Source of the DNA: Candidatus Syntrophosphaera sp.
Lineage (GTDB): Bacteria; Cloacimonadota; Cloacimonadia; Cloacimonadales; Cloacimonadaceae
Direction of reading: 5' to 3'
DNA length: 36,518 nt
Assembly: GCA_019429425.1 (NCBI GenBank)
Contig: JAHYIU010000011.1
Coordinates: 1-36,518, forward strand
Positions 25,145 to 34,458 of the stretch are shown here, piece by piece. The notes beneath the pieces were generated by a model. It worked only from the letters and a program-made list of their open reading frames with translations, made no database searches and was not told the origin of the DNA. Position numbers and translations under genes: made by a program. Each line of letters starts with the position of its first letter. The stretch's first letter is position 1.

Positions 25145-26245
25145 ATGAAAAGATTAGTTTTGAGCGTTATAGTTCTGGCAGCCACCTTTGGCTTGATGGA
25201 AGCCGCTCCGTTCCAGACTCTTGGACTGCTGCGGACGCCAGACGCGTATGTTTTACCCCACAAAGCGGCTGAATTGGTATTGGTAGGCTATTACCGCAAT
25301 GTTGAGGCCCCCAGTTACGTAGGTGACGAATACAACGGCTTCATTCCCTACGGCATGATCGGCGTGGGAATCCTGGACCGGGTCGAACTGGGATTCTTCG
25401 GGGGAGACGATGTCTATTTCATGAACGCCAAGCTGAAAGTTATCCAGGAGAGCGGCACCCTTCCCCAGATCTCTGTCGGCATGGACAACATATTCTCCCC
25501 GGTTAACAAGCACAGGGCGCAGGATTACAATCCTGATGATTATCCTGACATTGAATGGGCCGACCACCCGGACAAGGTTGACTACGAATACTACTCTCCC
25601 TATGTGGTGGCGTCCAAGCAGGCCGTGTTTGGGGGCTTGTCCTGGATGTTCAATCTGGGCTGGGGCCAAAACCGCTACACCGGCCAGGTTGCCCGTTCCA
25701 GGATCTTCAACGGCTTGTTCAGTTCCATCGAGATCTCGCCCTTCAAGGATTTTGCCATCCAGGGAGAATACGACGGCAAGGATTTCAACGCCGGATTGAA
25801 GTACACGGTCAAGAATTTCACTTTCCGGCTGGGCGGAGAAGCCCTTGAGGACCTGGCCAAAGGTTCTGAGGGAAATGGCTACGAGAAAAATCTCCGGCTT
25901 GCTTTTGGGGTTTCATACCTTTTTGACAAGTATGCCGAAGCGAAGCGTAGACCGGAACTTCGCCGCTATGCCCAGGATACGGACATGGACGGCACCAAGA
26001 TCGTGACCGGCGGAGAGATTCCCGTTGGCGTCACGGAATCTGGCACCTCTGTGTCCATTCTAACTCCCGGTACTTCTTTGCAGTCTCCTGGCATAGTTGA
26101 ATCAAGCTCATACAAGGAACTTTCTCCTGAAGTAAAGGACTTGCTGGCAGAACTGAGAAATCTTCGTGAAGAACGCCAAAAGGCGCAGAAAGCTCTTGAA
26201 GATCTGCGCAAGTGGTTGCAAGAGCTGCAGGAACAAAACAACTAG
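25145..26245 (+). CDS. Predicted outer-membrane beta-barrel protein with C-terminal coiled coil
   Basis: This gene encodes 366 residues from the ATG at 25145, with GGAGGG just upstream. A reading from 25052 begins before the promoter and was dropped. Signal peptide: MKRLVLSVIVLAATFGLMEA. Residues 20-290 show alternating beta-strand patterns typical of outer-membrane barrels: TLGLLRTPDAYVLPHKAAEL, AELVLVGYY, GILDRVELGFFGG, FAIQGEYDGKDFNAGLKY, FTFRLGGEAL, LRLAFGVSYLF. The end (about 325-366, LAELRNLREERQKAQKALED) is a coiled coil. The barrel start recalls YjbH-like proteins, but I cannot name a family. It lies upstream of the TPR/ExbB/ExbD block on the same strand; a hairpin and 152 bp separate them. 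Confidence 0.7.
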   Translation: MKRLVLSVIVLAATFGLMEAAPFQTLGLLRTPDAYVLPHKAAELVLVGYYRNVEAPSYVGDEYNGFIPYGMIGVGILDRVELGFFGGDDVYFMNAKLKVIQESGTLPQISVGMDNIFSPVNKHRAQDYNPDDYPDIEWADHPDKVDYEYYSPYVVASKQAVFGGLSWMFNLGWGQNRYTGQVARSRIFNGLFSSIEISPFKDFAIQGEYDGKDFNAGLKYTVKNFTFRLGGEALEDLAKGSEGNGYEKNLRLAFGVSYLFDKYAEAKRRPELRRYAQDTDMDGTKIVTGGEIPVGVTESGTSVSILTPGTSLQSPGIVESSSYKELSPEVKDLLAELRNLREERQKAQKALEDLRKWLQELQEQNN

Positions 26246-26253
26246 CCAAGTGT

Positions 26254-26346
26254 TCAATCACCCGTTGATTGATGTTGGTGGCCAATACGTTCATACTTCC
26301 CTTGAACAGGAAAGAGATCAGGATGCATCCCCGGCTGCATCCTGAT
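26254..26346. other. Two hairpins between the barrel protein and the large TPR gene
   Basis: An 11-bp perfect stem, ATCAGGATGCA / TGCATCCTGAT (26317-26327 and 26336-26346, 8-nt loop), and a weaker 7-bp stem (26254-26260 / 26266-26272) lie in the gap. Neither is followed by a T run, so they are not typical intrinsic terminators. They may attenuate or process the transcript, or bind a regulator. Confidence 0.5.
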
Positions 26347-26397
26347 ATCATAATAGCACGTGGTTGTTTCAACTTAGGACGATAAGTGAGCGGGGTT

Positions 26398-29300
26398 ATG
26401 AAAAATTACATAAAACTGTGTCTATTGCTAGTTTTGGCAGTGATGTCCATTGCTTTGACGCACGCCCAAACCAGTTATGAAACTGTCAGCACCCGAAGGG
26501 CCATTTATTCGGATCCCAAGGTCTGGGAAGCAATAGACTTTCTGAAGAACAGACTTCCACAAATGGTGGCTGAGGACAAGAACCAGGCCATAGAAGAGTA
26601 TTTGACCCATTTCGATGCTTTGAACAACCTTGACGAGCGGGATGTTCTTTATCTCGTTGGCCATGTGTACTCGGTTGTTGATGAACCAATAAAGGCGATT
26701 CCCTATTTTGAGATGTTGATCAACGACACCAGATTGGGGGAAGATGCCAGGCGCATGCTCAACCTTCTGCTTTACTATCGTTCAGTCTACCATCTTCTGA
26801 GTGAGGACAAAACAACAGCCAAGAGATTCCTGGAGGACGTGATAAACCTTTTTCCCACAGGCAGATATTACCCCACCTATCTGTTCCTGTGGGCGGATCT
26901 GATCTCAGAAAGTGAAGATCACGCAGAAGTAGCCAAATACATAGAAAACTATAATGCCAACCGTGACTGGATACAAAACACCTTCAAACCCCGCAAGGCC
27001 GCCATCGTTGATCGGATCGGCAATCTTGACCTGAACAGGTATTATCAGAATGTCAGCCTGGCGGAGTATTATGTGTTGGAAAGCTCCATCAATGCCATTC
27101 AAGCGGATCTGCAAACTCTGTACAACGAATTGAAGGCGATTCCCGGCCTGTTGACAGCCGAATCCCTGGAAAGGATAGCATCCGAAGAGTTCAGCCTCTT
27201 GGAGGAACTCAAAAAACAGCTTAGGTCTTATTCGTCTCCGCCGCCTTTGGATCTGGAAGCACTGGCTTCCGCCGATTTTCAGGACACGGACATGATCGTC
27301 TACAGCCAGTATCGGCAGGGAGCGATCCTCTTGCAACAGTTGAAAGGCACGGCGGAGTATTACGGGCTGGTGCTGGATATCATGGACCGGATCTTTGAAC
27401 AGCGGTATGAGCTGTTTGTGAAGGAAGATCCCTCCGTGGTCGGCAAAGGCTTCAGCGACATGGAGATGAAGCGGTTGTTCGACATAGAGCGCAACATCAA
27501 TCTGTATGTCCATGTCATCAGATCCATCGACGAGGTCATGGCAGATCCGGACTATGCTTCCCTGAACGTCGATATGCGTCCGGAGCGCCAGGAATACGTG
27601 GAGAAACTGGCCGACCTTCAGAACCGCAAGGACCGTTACCTGGCGTATCGCAAGCATCAGGACAGCGTGGAAGAGGCGGTATTCAACGAGCTTCTGGAAG
27701 AGTACTATGCCCTGAACCGGGAGAAGAATACTTTTGACGATCTATTGCCCCAGATCGAAGATATCATGGTCGCCATGATCAGGCAAAATTACCCCAGGGA
27801 GCAGCAGAGACTGATAACGGGCCAGCTAACCCTCACTGGGAATGTGATTGCCAGCAATCTGTCCGATGACAACCTCAATTCATTCCTGGCAAATCTCGAT
27901 TTCATCCATCTGCAGCTTGATTACCGTAACCTCCGTTATCGCGAGCAGCAGCGCCAGGCTTTGGCCGGGACGATCAGCGAGGAGGAAGCCCAGCAGCTCT
28001 ACAGTGAGATTTCGGCTGATAAAGCCATCCTGCTATCCCGGCACCAGGATTTCGTGGCCCAGAACCCCTACTTCCAAGCCTTGGAACAGCCCAGCGGCGG
28101 ATACCTGCTCAACAACGCCATCATCTACTACAACATGGCGGAGCTGCAACATGCCGTTGACCTGGACAATCCGGATCTGGCCCTGGACTATTACCGCAGG
28201 GTATTGCAGATCGATCCGGATTTCTTCCTGCGTGATTTTACCCTTTACAACGTTGCCTATCTCTCCAGCGAATCGGTTAAAGACAAACTGGACATTCAGA
28301 TCTCAGATTACAGGACCCAATACCCGAACAGAGACCGTCCGGAGAATCTCAAATACCGGGCCGCCATTTTTCAGGAAGCCCTGGACGCCTATACTGAACT
28401 GGCGGATTCCGGCAAATACGATGCTTCGCCCCTCCATGATGAAGCCGTGTTCCGGCTTGGTGTTTTGAACTTCCTGATCGGTTCGGATGCTGCGGAGCCG
28501 ATCGTATATTACACTGAGGCGATCGATCGGTTTGAAACGCTGGTCAACGAGCCGGACAGCGAATACAATTTTGAAGCCCTCTATCAAAGAGGCTGGGTCA
28601 ACATGAACAAGGGGGATGAGGCTTCGTTAAAAACCGCGATGTCCGATTTCGTTACCCTGATCAAGGCCGTTGACGAAGAGAGCATCGCCAATCAATACCT
28701 ATCCACGGATTTCAAGAACAACTCCATAGACAACATAGCCTATTCGTTAATAGCCTTGGACGGAGTGGATTTCAGGACCGAATCAAAGGGCGTGGAGGAG
28801 ATCCAGCTTGCCTTGGCCGACTATCAGGACCTGAAGGTCAAGACCAGGATCCTGGACAAGGCCGCCCTGCTCAAGGCGGACATGCAGGCGCCCCTGCAAG
28901 CAATCGACTTTCTGGAGCTGAGACTGCAGACGACACCTCTGGACCTGATCAATCCGACCATTGTTGATTCCATAATCAAGCTGTACCACACCCCCCGGCT
29001 GCAGCTGCGCCCCGGCTCCAACCTTGCGGCCATCCGCACTGAGAAGTACCAATACATAAAGGATCATTATCACAACGGTTCCCAATGGTATGAGCGGAAC
29101 ATCTGGAACAGGGACCTGACTTCTCAGATGGTTCAAGATCAGCTGGCGGTGATCAGGACCGCCTATGAAGAGATCAGGGTCCGCCGCTATAACAACCTGA
29201 TCACTACTGCCACCCAACTTGCGCTGGATGAGTATAAAGCGCATCTGGCTGATTTCGCTTCCTACCGTGAACTGTTTGGGGACGAATACGAGCAGTGGCT

Positions 29301-32289
29301 GGCAGACAATGAAAAGGCGGAAAATCTTCTCGTTACCGTGATGGCCGAAAAGAATGACTCAACTGTGGATTACATGCGGGCTGTGAACCGTTTGAAGGCG
29401 TTCAATGACGCCAATCCGGACAATCCTGATTTCTTCAATGATGAGGGTTTGGCCTACAAATACACTCAAAACATCTTCGAAATCATGACTCCCGCCTTTG
29501 CGGATCCTGGCTACGCTCCCGGGCCTGGATTGCCGGCCGATCGGGATGAACTGTATGAATTTTACCGCGATGGATCGCTGAGGTTTTACAATGTGCTGAA
29601 TTCGCCGGCTTACAGTTCAACGGCAAACCAGCAAAACTCGGCCCAGATCATGATGGACCTGGCTGAGATTGAAGTCGGCAGAGGCATGGCGGCCGAGGCC
29701 AGAACGCGCTTCTATACTATCCTTGAGAACGAAACCCAGCTGGACAGGGCCACCCTGCGCAGCGTTTACATCAGCCTGGCCAATATCGAAGAATCAGCCC
29801 GCAACTATACCCAGGCCGAAAAATGGTATCGTGAAGCTCTCAAATTCGCAAACAATACCAAGGACGCTGAGGAGATCGACTATCAGATCAAACTCCAGAT
29901 CCAAAACAATTATGAAATGGCCGAAGACAGCGGCAATTATGCTTTGGTGGCGAGTGAGTTTCTCCGCTTGGCGGATGAATATCAAAATGATCCTGACAAA
30001 TATGTGGGATACCGCTATCAGGCCTCAGAAGCTTACAAGAAGGCCAGTCTGTTCCAGGAGGCGATCGATCTTAAACTCGAAATGGCGGAAGCGAAAAATT
30101 CAATGGACGAAAAGTACTTCCTCTATTATGAAAGCTGGACGATTGCGGAATCATCATTGCGCGACGCTGACCAAGCCACCAGGCTCAAGAGCGATTTCAT
30201 TGCCATGTATCCCTCCAGCCGTTACGCTTTCAATCTGAGGGTGGAGGCGATAGAAAAACTGAAATCCGATCCCGTCCAGCGGGAGCCCGCGGCAAGGATG
30301 TACATCGACCTGCATGATGAGGTCAGGGCAGGCAGGATCGACAGCGGCGAGGTTGCCACCGAGGATATCTATCTTTGGGCGATCGAGATCTATCGCGAAG
30401 AGAAGAACCAGGACAAGATCGTCGAATTGCTGACCTATTTCACCCAAACATATCCTGATCACCCTCAGAACGTCAGTTTTCTGACCCTGCTGGCGGATGA
30501 ATATCTGGCCAGGGGCGATGAGGAGCGATTTGAATACTACTCGCGTGAAATTTACAGGAAGGATGGCAGCCAATCTGACCGCTATCTGACAACCGCAAGG
30601 CAAAACCTGGGCAGGATCGCCATCGAATTTGACGCTGCCTATGAGGATAAAAATTGGGATCTTGCCTTTGCCAAAAGGGACGAGTTCAAAAGGGTGGAAG
30701 CTCAATACATCAGTGAAGGCCTGTCGCTTGACAACTCACCCGCCTATGCGGCGTTTGCCTTTGCGGAGCAGGAATACAAGGAATATCAGGACAAACTTGC
30801 CTTCCTGCGGAACTTTGACCGCCAGCTGCGGGCGATAGAGCAGGGCGGTTTTTTGAGAAGCACACCCAACCAGTTGGTCATGGTCAACCCCAACACCACC
30901 TGGCAGAAGCATCTTTTTGGCGGAAAGCCCAACCGGATCCCCGGGCTCAGGGCCAAAGTTGAAGCCGAGTATAAAAAGGTCCTGGACCTTCTGGACCAGC
31001 CTGGATCGCACTATCTTGACAATGGCCGCCGCTTGAAAGCCTTATTGCTGATCGTCCGGATCAACGAATATGCAGCCGAGGTCATTGAAACCCAGGTCAG
31101 CAAGTACATCCAGGTTAGCAATGAAATCTACCCCTTCAAGGACAGAAGGCAGTTTACCCTGGCGCAGTACGAAGACCTGGTCAACAACCAGTTGCTGCCG
31201 TATGCCCAGGAATACAAAGACCTGTACTATGCCACCGCCAACGGCATCTATCTGGATATCTTCAAGAGCTATGCCTTGGGCGGCTATACGGACCAATACA
31301 CGGACCAGGCCGTAAGTGTGCTCAGGGCCAGGAACATATTGCCCAGCTTCGTTGAGGAGAGCGCTGCCCTGGATTCGAATTGGGAGCTGAGCCTGACGTC
31401 TCCCCAGGGTAATTTACGGAAAGTGAATTCTGGCATCTCGGCCACCACTTCGCCCCAAGGACAGACTTTATCGGTTTGTTCCATTCCCGCGGGTAATACC
31501 CTGACCTTGGAACGAGAGTTTACATTCAATGCCTCTCCAGAATTCGCGTTCCTGCATCTGGTCTATCCGTACGATCCTGAGATCTATGTAAATGGCAGCA
31601 AGATCGACCCGGTCTATATCCCGGTGGATACTCTGGTTGCCGGAAAGGCATCTTCAACCCGGTTCGCAGTCCGCCTGGGCGGCGATGTCTGGAGAGAAGG
31701 CCGCAATTCCTTCAAGGGCGTTTTTGCAAACAAAGCGGATGAACCATTGAACCTGCATTTCCACGCCAGCTTGTTCTACGACCCCGTGAAACTGGCTGAA
31801 AGCAGGTCCTATGAGACGACCAGTCTTTATTCCAACACCGATTGGATGGTGGTCACACAAGATACTGAGACTGGTGCGGAGATCAGGTCTGAAGCCATTC
31901 CAGCTGAGTTCTTCGACGTTCCCATCAGCACCCTGGAGTATATGACCAATTCAGCCGCTCAGGCCATCTGGGCAACCGAATCGCCCACAGAACTGCAAAC
32001 TGAAGTCACATTTGAAGTTACATTCCGGGCTGATGCCCAATACCGCAACGCCCTGCTGGATTTCATAGCTCCCGACAACGCGACCCTGTATCTGAATGGA
32101 ACGGAGTTTGCTTCCAATAGGCCCATGCAGTACGACACGGATCCCTTTGTGATCTATCCGACCCGGGTGGAACTGCCCAGGGATCTGGTCGTTAGCGGTC
32201 AAAACGTATTGCGGATCGTGGTTCAGAACATATCCCCCTACCGGGGTATGCTGGCCGAACTCAGCATCAACAAATACATCAAGGAGTAA
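26398..32289 (+). CDS. Very large periplasmic TPR protein with C-terminal beta-sandwich domains
   Basis: This gene encodes 1963 residues from the ATG at 26398; the GTG at 26386 is less likely. Signal peptide MKNYIKLCLLLVLAVMSIALTHA suggests export by Sec. Most of the chain is alpha-helical TPR-like repeat, for example LDYYRRVLQIDPDF, YQRGWVNMNKGD and ARNYTQAEKWYREALKFANN, with spectrin-like helical stretches between. The last 300 residues hold two jelly-roll-like beta-sandwiches with matching motifs, PEIYVNGSKIDP and ATLYLNGTEF, like galactose-binding or CBM domains. It is followed at 6-33 nt spacing or overlap by the ExbB/ExbD genes, so it is probably the load or scaffold moved by that motor. 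Function inferred only from context. Confidence 0.85.
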   Translation: MKNYIKLCLLLVLAVMSIALTHAQTSYETVSTRRAIYSDPKVWEAIDFLKNRLPQMVAEDKNQAIEEYLTHFDALNNLDERDVLYLVGHVYSVVDEPIKAIPYFEMLINDTRLGEDARRMLNLLLYYRSVYHLLSEDKTTAKRFLEDVINLFPTGRYYPTYLFLWADLISESEDHAEVAKYIENYNANRDWIQNTFKPRKAAIVDRIGNLDLNRYYQNVSLAEYYVLESSINAIQADLQTLYNELKAIPGLLTAESLERIASEEFSLLEELKKQLRSYSSPPPLDLEALASADFQDTDMIVYSQYRQGAILLQQLKGTAEYYGLVLDIMDRIFEQRYELFVKEDPSVVGKGFSDMEMKRLFDIERNINLYVHVIRSIDEVMADPDYASLNVDMRPERQEYVEKLADLQNRKDRYLAYRKHQDSVEEAVFNELLEEYYALNREKNTFDDLLPQIEDIMVAMIRQNYPREQQRLITGQLTLTGNVIASNLSDDNLNSFLANLDFIHLQLDYRNLRYREQQRQALAGTISEEEAQQLYSEISADKAILLSRHQDFVAQNPYFQALEQPSGGYLLNNAIIYYNMAELQHAVDLDNPDLALDYYRRVLQIDPDFFLRDFTLYNVAYLSSESVKDKLDIQISDYRTQYPNRDRPENLKYRAAIFQEALDAYTELADSGKYDASPLHDEAVFRLGVLNFLIGSDAAEPIVYYTEAIDRFETLVNEPDSEYNFEALYQRGWVNMNKGDEASLKTAMSDFVTLIKAVDEESIANQYLSTDFKNNSIDNIAYSLIALDGVDFRTESKGVEEIQLALADYQDLKVKTRILDKAALLKADMQAPLQAIDFLELRLQTTPLDLINPTIVDSIIKLYHTPRLQLRPGSNLAAIRTEKYQYIKDHYHNGSQWYERNIWNRDLTSQMVQDQLAVIRTAYEEIRVRRYNNLITTATQLALDEYKAHLADFASYRELFGDEYEQWLADNEKAENLLVTVMAEKNDSTVDYMRAVNRLKAFNDANPDNPDFFNDEGLAYKYTQNIFEIMTPAFADPGYAPGPGLPADRDELYEFYRDGSLRFYNVLNSPAYSSTANQQNSAQIMMDLAEIEVGRGMAAEARTRFYTILENETQLDRATLRSVYISLANIEESARNYTQAEKWYREALKFANNTKDAEEIDYQIKLQIQNNYEMAEDSGNYALVASEFLRLADEYQNDPDKYVGYRYQASEAYKKASLFQEAIDLKLEMAEAKNSMDEKYFLYYESWTIAESSLRDADQATRLKSDFIAMYPSSRYAFNLRVEAIEKLKSDPVQREPAARMYIDLHDEVRAGRIDSGEVATEDIYLWAIEIYREEKNQDKIVELLTYFTQTYPDHPQNVSFLTLLADEYLARGDEERFEYYSREIYRKDGSQSDRYLTTARQNLGRIAIEFDAAYEDKNWDLAFAKRDEFKRVEAQYISEGLSLDNSPAYAAFAFAEQEYKEYQDKLAFLRNFDRQLRAIEQGGFLRSTPNQLVMVNPNTTWQKHLFGGKPNRIPGLRAKVEAEYKKVLDLLDQPGSHYLDNGRRLKALLLIVRINEYAAEVIETQVSKYIQVSNEIYPFKDRRQFTLAQYEDLVNNQLLPYAQEYKDLYYATANGIYLDIFKSYALGGYTDQYTDQAVSVLRARNILPSFVEESAALDSNWELSLTSPQGNLRKVNSGISATTSPQGQTLSVCSIPAGNTLTLEREFTFNASPEFAFLHLVYPYDPEIYVNGSKIDPVYIPVDTLVAGKASSTRFAVRLGGDVWREGRNSFKGVFANKADEPLNLHFHASLFYDPVKLAESRSYETTSLYSNTDWMVVTQDTETGAEIRSEAIPAEFFDVPISTLEYMTNSAAQAIWATESPTELQTEVTFEVTFRADAQYRNALLDFIAPDNATLYLNGTEFASNRPMQYDTDPFVIYPTRVELPRDLVVSGQNVLRIVVQNISPYRGMLAELSINKYIKE

Positions 32290-32295
32290 CCGGAA

Positions 32296-32598
32296 ATGAA
32301 GCATACAGTTTTAATCATCCTGCTCCTTCTGGGATTGGCACAAATTCATGCCCAGGTGATGGACGCCCCGCGCGTGGGATTTGAGGATGTCCAACTATCC
32401 CGCGCGCCTCAAGAACTGGAGATCCAGATCAAAGCAATGATCCCGGATATCAGCGTGATCCAGATCAAAACAGACACCTACGCTAAACCCGGAGACTATA
32501 AATACTCCATCAATCTTGCTGTGATCCAGTCAGAAAGCGGAAGACAGCTCACAAATTGGCAAAATGAAATAAATAAATGGCTTGAGGAGTCAAAATGA
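32296..32598 (+). CDS. Small secreted protein of the ExbB/ExbD cluster
   Basis: This gene encodes 100 residues. Signal peptide: MKHTVLIILLLLGLAQIHAQ. The mature part of about 80 residues (APQELEIQIKAMIPDISVIQ, KPGDYKYSINLAVIQSESG) has no motif I recognise. The stop overlaps the exbB start (ATGA at 32595-32598), so the two are translationally coupled. It may be a periplasmic accessory of the motor. The sequence looks coding and complete. Confidence 0.65.
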   Translation: MKHTVLIILLLLGLAQIHAQVMDAPRVGFEDVQLSRAPQELEIQIKAMIPDISVIQIKTDTYAKPGDYKYSINLAVIQSESGRQLTNWQNEINKWLEESK

Positions 32599-33356
32599 AA
32601 GCTAAACATATCGTTCTCGTAATAATGGTTCTGTTGATCAGCATGGGCGCCCTGTACGCACAGGCAGACCTGGCTGGCGCAGAGAAAGTGAACCTTTTCA
32701 CGATCTTCCGGGATAGTAATGCCAATGGATTCTTCGGATACCTGATCCTGCTGACCTTCATCGTCGGCATCGTCTACGCGGCGATCCGCTATTTCCAACT
32801 GTACCAAAGGGAAAAGGTCAACGCCGGCAATCTATACAAAAACCTCAAAGGTTACATCAAGAATGACCAGATCGACGAGGCCATCAGGATCACGGACCAA
32901 CTCAAGGAAACCACCCTCGGATTCATCTTCTGGAGCGGCCTGTCGGTCTATCGCGATGTCCGCAAGAATGCCCGGGGCGAGGAATTGAACACCCAGGTGC
33001 AGAACGCGTTTGACGAAGCGGTCCTGCAAAAGGTCTACAAGCTCGATGCCGGGTTGTTCTGGTTCGATACCCTGGCCCAAGTCTGCACATATCTCGGCCT
33101 CCTGGGCACGATCTGGGGGCTCTTGTATGCCTTCGCGGCCTTGAGCAGTCCCGAGATCCTGGACAGCGAAAAGAACATCAGGCTTTCCGCCGGCATCAAG
33201 ATCGCCATCGGCACCACCGCGCTCGGTTTGATGGCGGCCATCCCGCTCACCCTCATCAAGGGCGGGCTGCTGTCCAAAGCTCAGCGCATCATCAACGAAA
33301 TCGACGAATACAGCGTAAAACTGATCAACTTCATCAATATCTCAGCAAAAGGATAA
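32595..33356 (+). CDS. ExbB/TolQ/MotA-family proton channel protein with N-terminal signal extension
   Basis: This gene encodes 253 residues. The N-terminus MKAKHIVLVIMVLLISMGALYA looks like a signal sequence, followed by a short periplasmic stretch. Three membrane helices follow: about 48-67 (YLILLTFIVGIVYAAIRYF), about 158-182 (VCTYLGLLGTIWGLLYAFAA) and about 200-224 (IKIAIGTTALGLMAAIPLTL). LLGTIWGLLYAF and TTALGLMAAIP are the ExbB/TolQ signatures. Such proteins form pentameric channels around two ExbD helices and convert proton motive force to mechanical work on the outer membrane or periplasm. The two exbD-like genes follow directly. Confidence 0.92.
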   Translation: MKAKHIVLVIMVLLISMGALYAQADLAGAEKVNLFTIFRDSNANGFFGYLILLTFIVGIVYAAIRYFQLYQREKVNAGNLYKNLKGYIKNDQIDEAIRITDQLKETTLGFIFWSGLSVYRDVRKNARGEELNTQVQNAFDEAVLQKVYKLDAGLFWFDTLAQVCTYLGLLGTIWGLLYAFAALSSPEILDSEKNIRLSAGIKIAIGTTALGLMAAIPLTLIKGGLLSKAQRIINEIDEYSVKLINFINISAKG

Positions 33357-33360
33357 TACC

Positions 33361-33894
33361 ATGGCATACCGTCCTTCAGCCGGAAGGAACCAAATGGCCT
33401 CATCGGTCCCCAAGATACCGAATCTGGTGCCGATCATGAACCTGTTTCTCACCATCATACCGTTCCTGATCCTGATGCTGGTGATCACCCAGGTGGCATT
33501 GGTCGCCTTCAACTTCTCCGAAGGCACCACCGTCGATCCAGATCGGGCCGGTGGCGGTGGCGGATTGAAGAAAGAATACCCGGAAATAACTGTGATCATC
33601 ATGGCCTCAGAAAACTCCATGCGGACCACATTCCCAGGATTTGAGATACGTGAACCGGGTAATCCGCCTGATTCTTTGGGTTTGATCCGGGGCCAATACG
33701 ATTACGTTAGGCTCGACCAGACCCTCAAGCTCATCAAGGATCGGTTTCCCGGCTTGAAGGATATCAGTGTCGCTGCCTATGATGACGTTCTCTATGAAAA
33801 CCTCATCAAAACCATAGATATTTGCAGGAGCAACGATTTCTCCAGCATCCACTATAAAGCGCCTCAGGTCAGATATTACAGCAGGGGGGTCTAA
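33361..33894 (+). CDS. ExbD/TolR-family protein lacking the membrane Asp (first of two)
   Basis: This gene encodes 177 residues. One membrane helix (about 24-50) starts VPIMNLFLTIIPFLILMLV. In ExbD, TolR and MotB the position after this Pro carries the proton-binding Asp (typically PFIDVMLVLL); here it is Asn27. A Gly-rich linker (DPDRAGGGGGLKKEYPE) leads to a periplasmic domain (YDYVRLDQTLKLIKDRFPGL, ISVAAYDDVLYENLIKTIDI) of the ExbD type. AAAGGA precedes the start. It overlaps the second exbD by one base. It is probably a structural partner that does not carry protons itself. Confidence 0.85.
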   Translation: MAYRPSAGRNQMASSVPKIPNLVPIMNLFLTIIPFLILMLVITQVALVAFNFSEGTTVDPDRAGGGGGLKKEYPEITVIIMASENSMRTTFPGFEIREPGNPPDSLGLIRGQYDYVRLDQTLKLIKDRFPGLKDISVAAYDDVLYENLIKTIDICRSNDFSSIHYKAPQVRYYSRGV

Positions 33895-34448
33895 TGAGCC
33901 ATCTGATGAACTCCAAAACCATGAATCGCCGGGTCCGCAGGAAGCTGGAGACCACGGCGGAATTGTCCATCATCTCCCTGGTGGACATTCTGACCATCCT
34001 CCTGGTTTTCCTGATCAAGAACGTCTCCATGGAAGCGCAGAAGTATACAATGCCCAACAACATGACCTTTCCGGTCACCATGCAAAAGCACGACCTGCTG
34101 GAGAACAAAGGCACCACCGTGATCCAGGTTTACACGGACAAGATCCTGGTGGGCGAGGAAGGTTTGTATTTTGGCTCGCTGGAGGAGTTTGCGGCGGATG
34201 ACGTCAAACGCGACGAGATCCTTCGCTACCTGCAAGTCACAGCCCAGGAAATCATCAGGGACACGGATGAGACCGGACGCCCCAAAACCCCTGCGGCCTT
34301 GTTGATCCAAGCCGACAGATCCATACCCTGCTGGTACATCACTGAATTGGTCAAACTCGGTACCAGCTCGTATCACGAATACATTTATTTTGCCACTCTC
34401 CTGGAATCAGATTGGCTTCAGCGAAGTAGATCAGCGTCCAGCGGGTAA
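33894..34448 (+). CDS. ExbD/TolR-family protein with the membrane Asp (second of two)
   Basis: This gene encodes 184 residues. A basic N-terminus (NRRVRRKLE) precedes a membrane helix (about 25-42) with SLVDILTILLVFLI; Asp31 is the expected proton-binding residue. The periplasmic part has TVIQVYTDKILVGEEGLYFG and AALLIQADRSIPCWYITELV, the ExbD fold (QAD motif), and ends with a variable tail. The start codon shares a base with the previous stop (TAATG). With the Asn-bearing first ExbD it could form a heterodimer in the ExbB channel. Confidence 0.88.
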   Translation: MSHLMNSKTMNRRVRRKLETTAELSIISLVDILTILLVFLIKNVSMEAQKYTMPNNMTFPVTMQKHDLLENKGTTVIQVYTDKILVGEEGLYFGSLEEFAADDVKRDEILRYLQVTAQEIIRDTDETGRPKTPAALLIQADRSIPCWYITELVKLGTSSYHEYIYFATLLESDWLQRSRSASSG

Positions 34449-34458
34449 AGGAGGTATG

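Noticed and set aside
26317-26346. Intrinsic terminator after the barrel protein
   Set aside because: The 11-bp stem is convincing but no T run follows on either strand, so I list it only as a hairpin.
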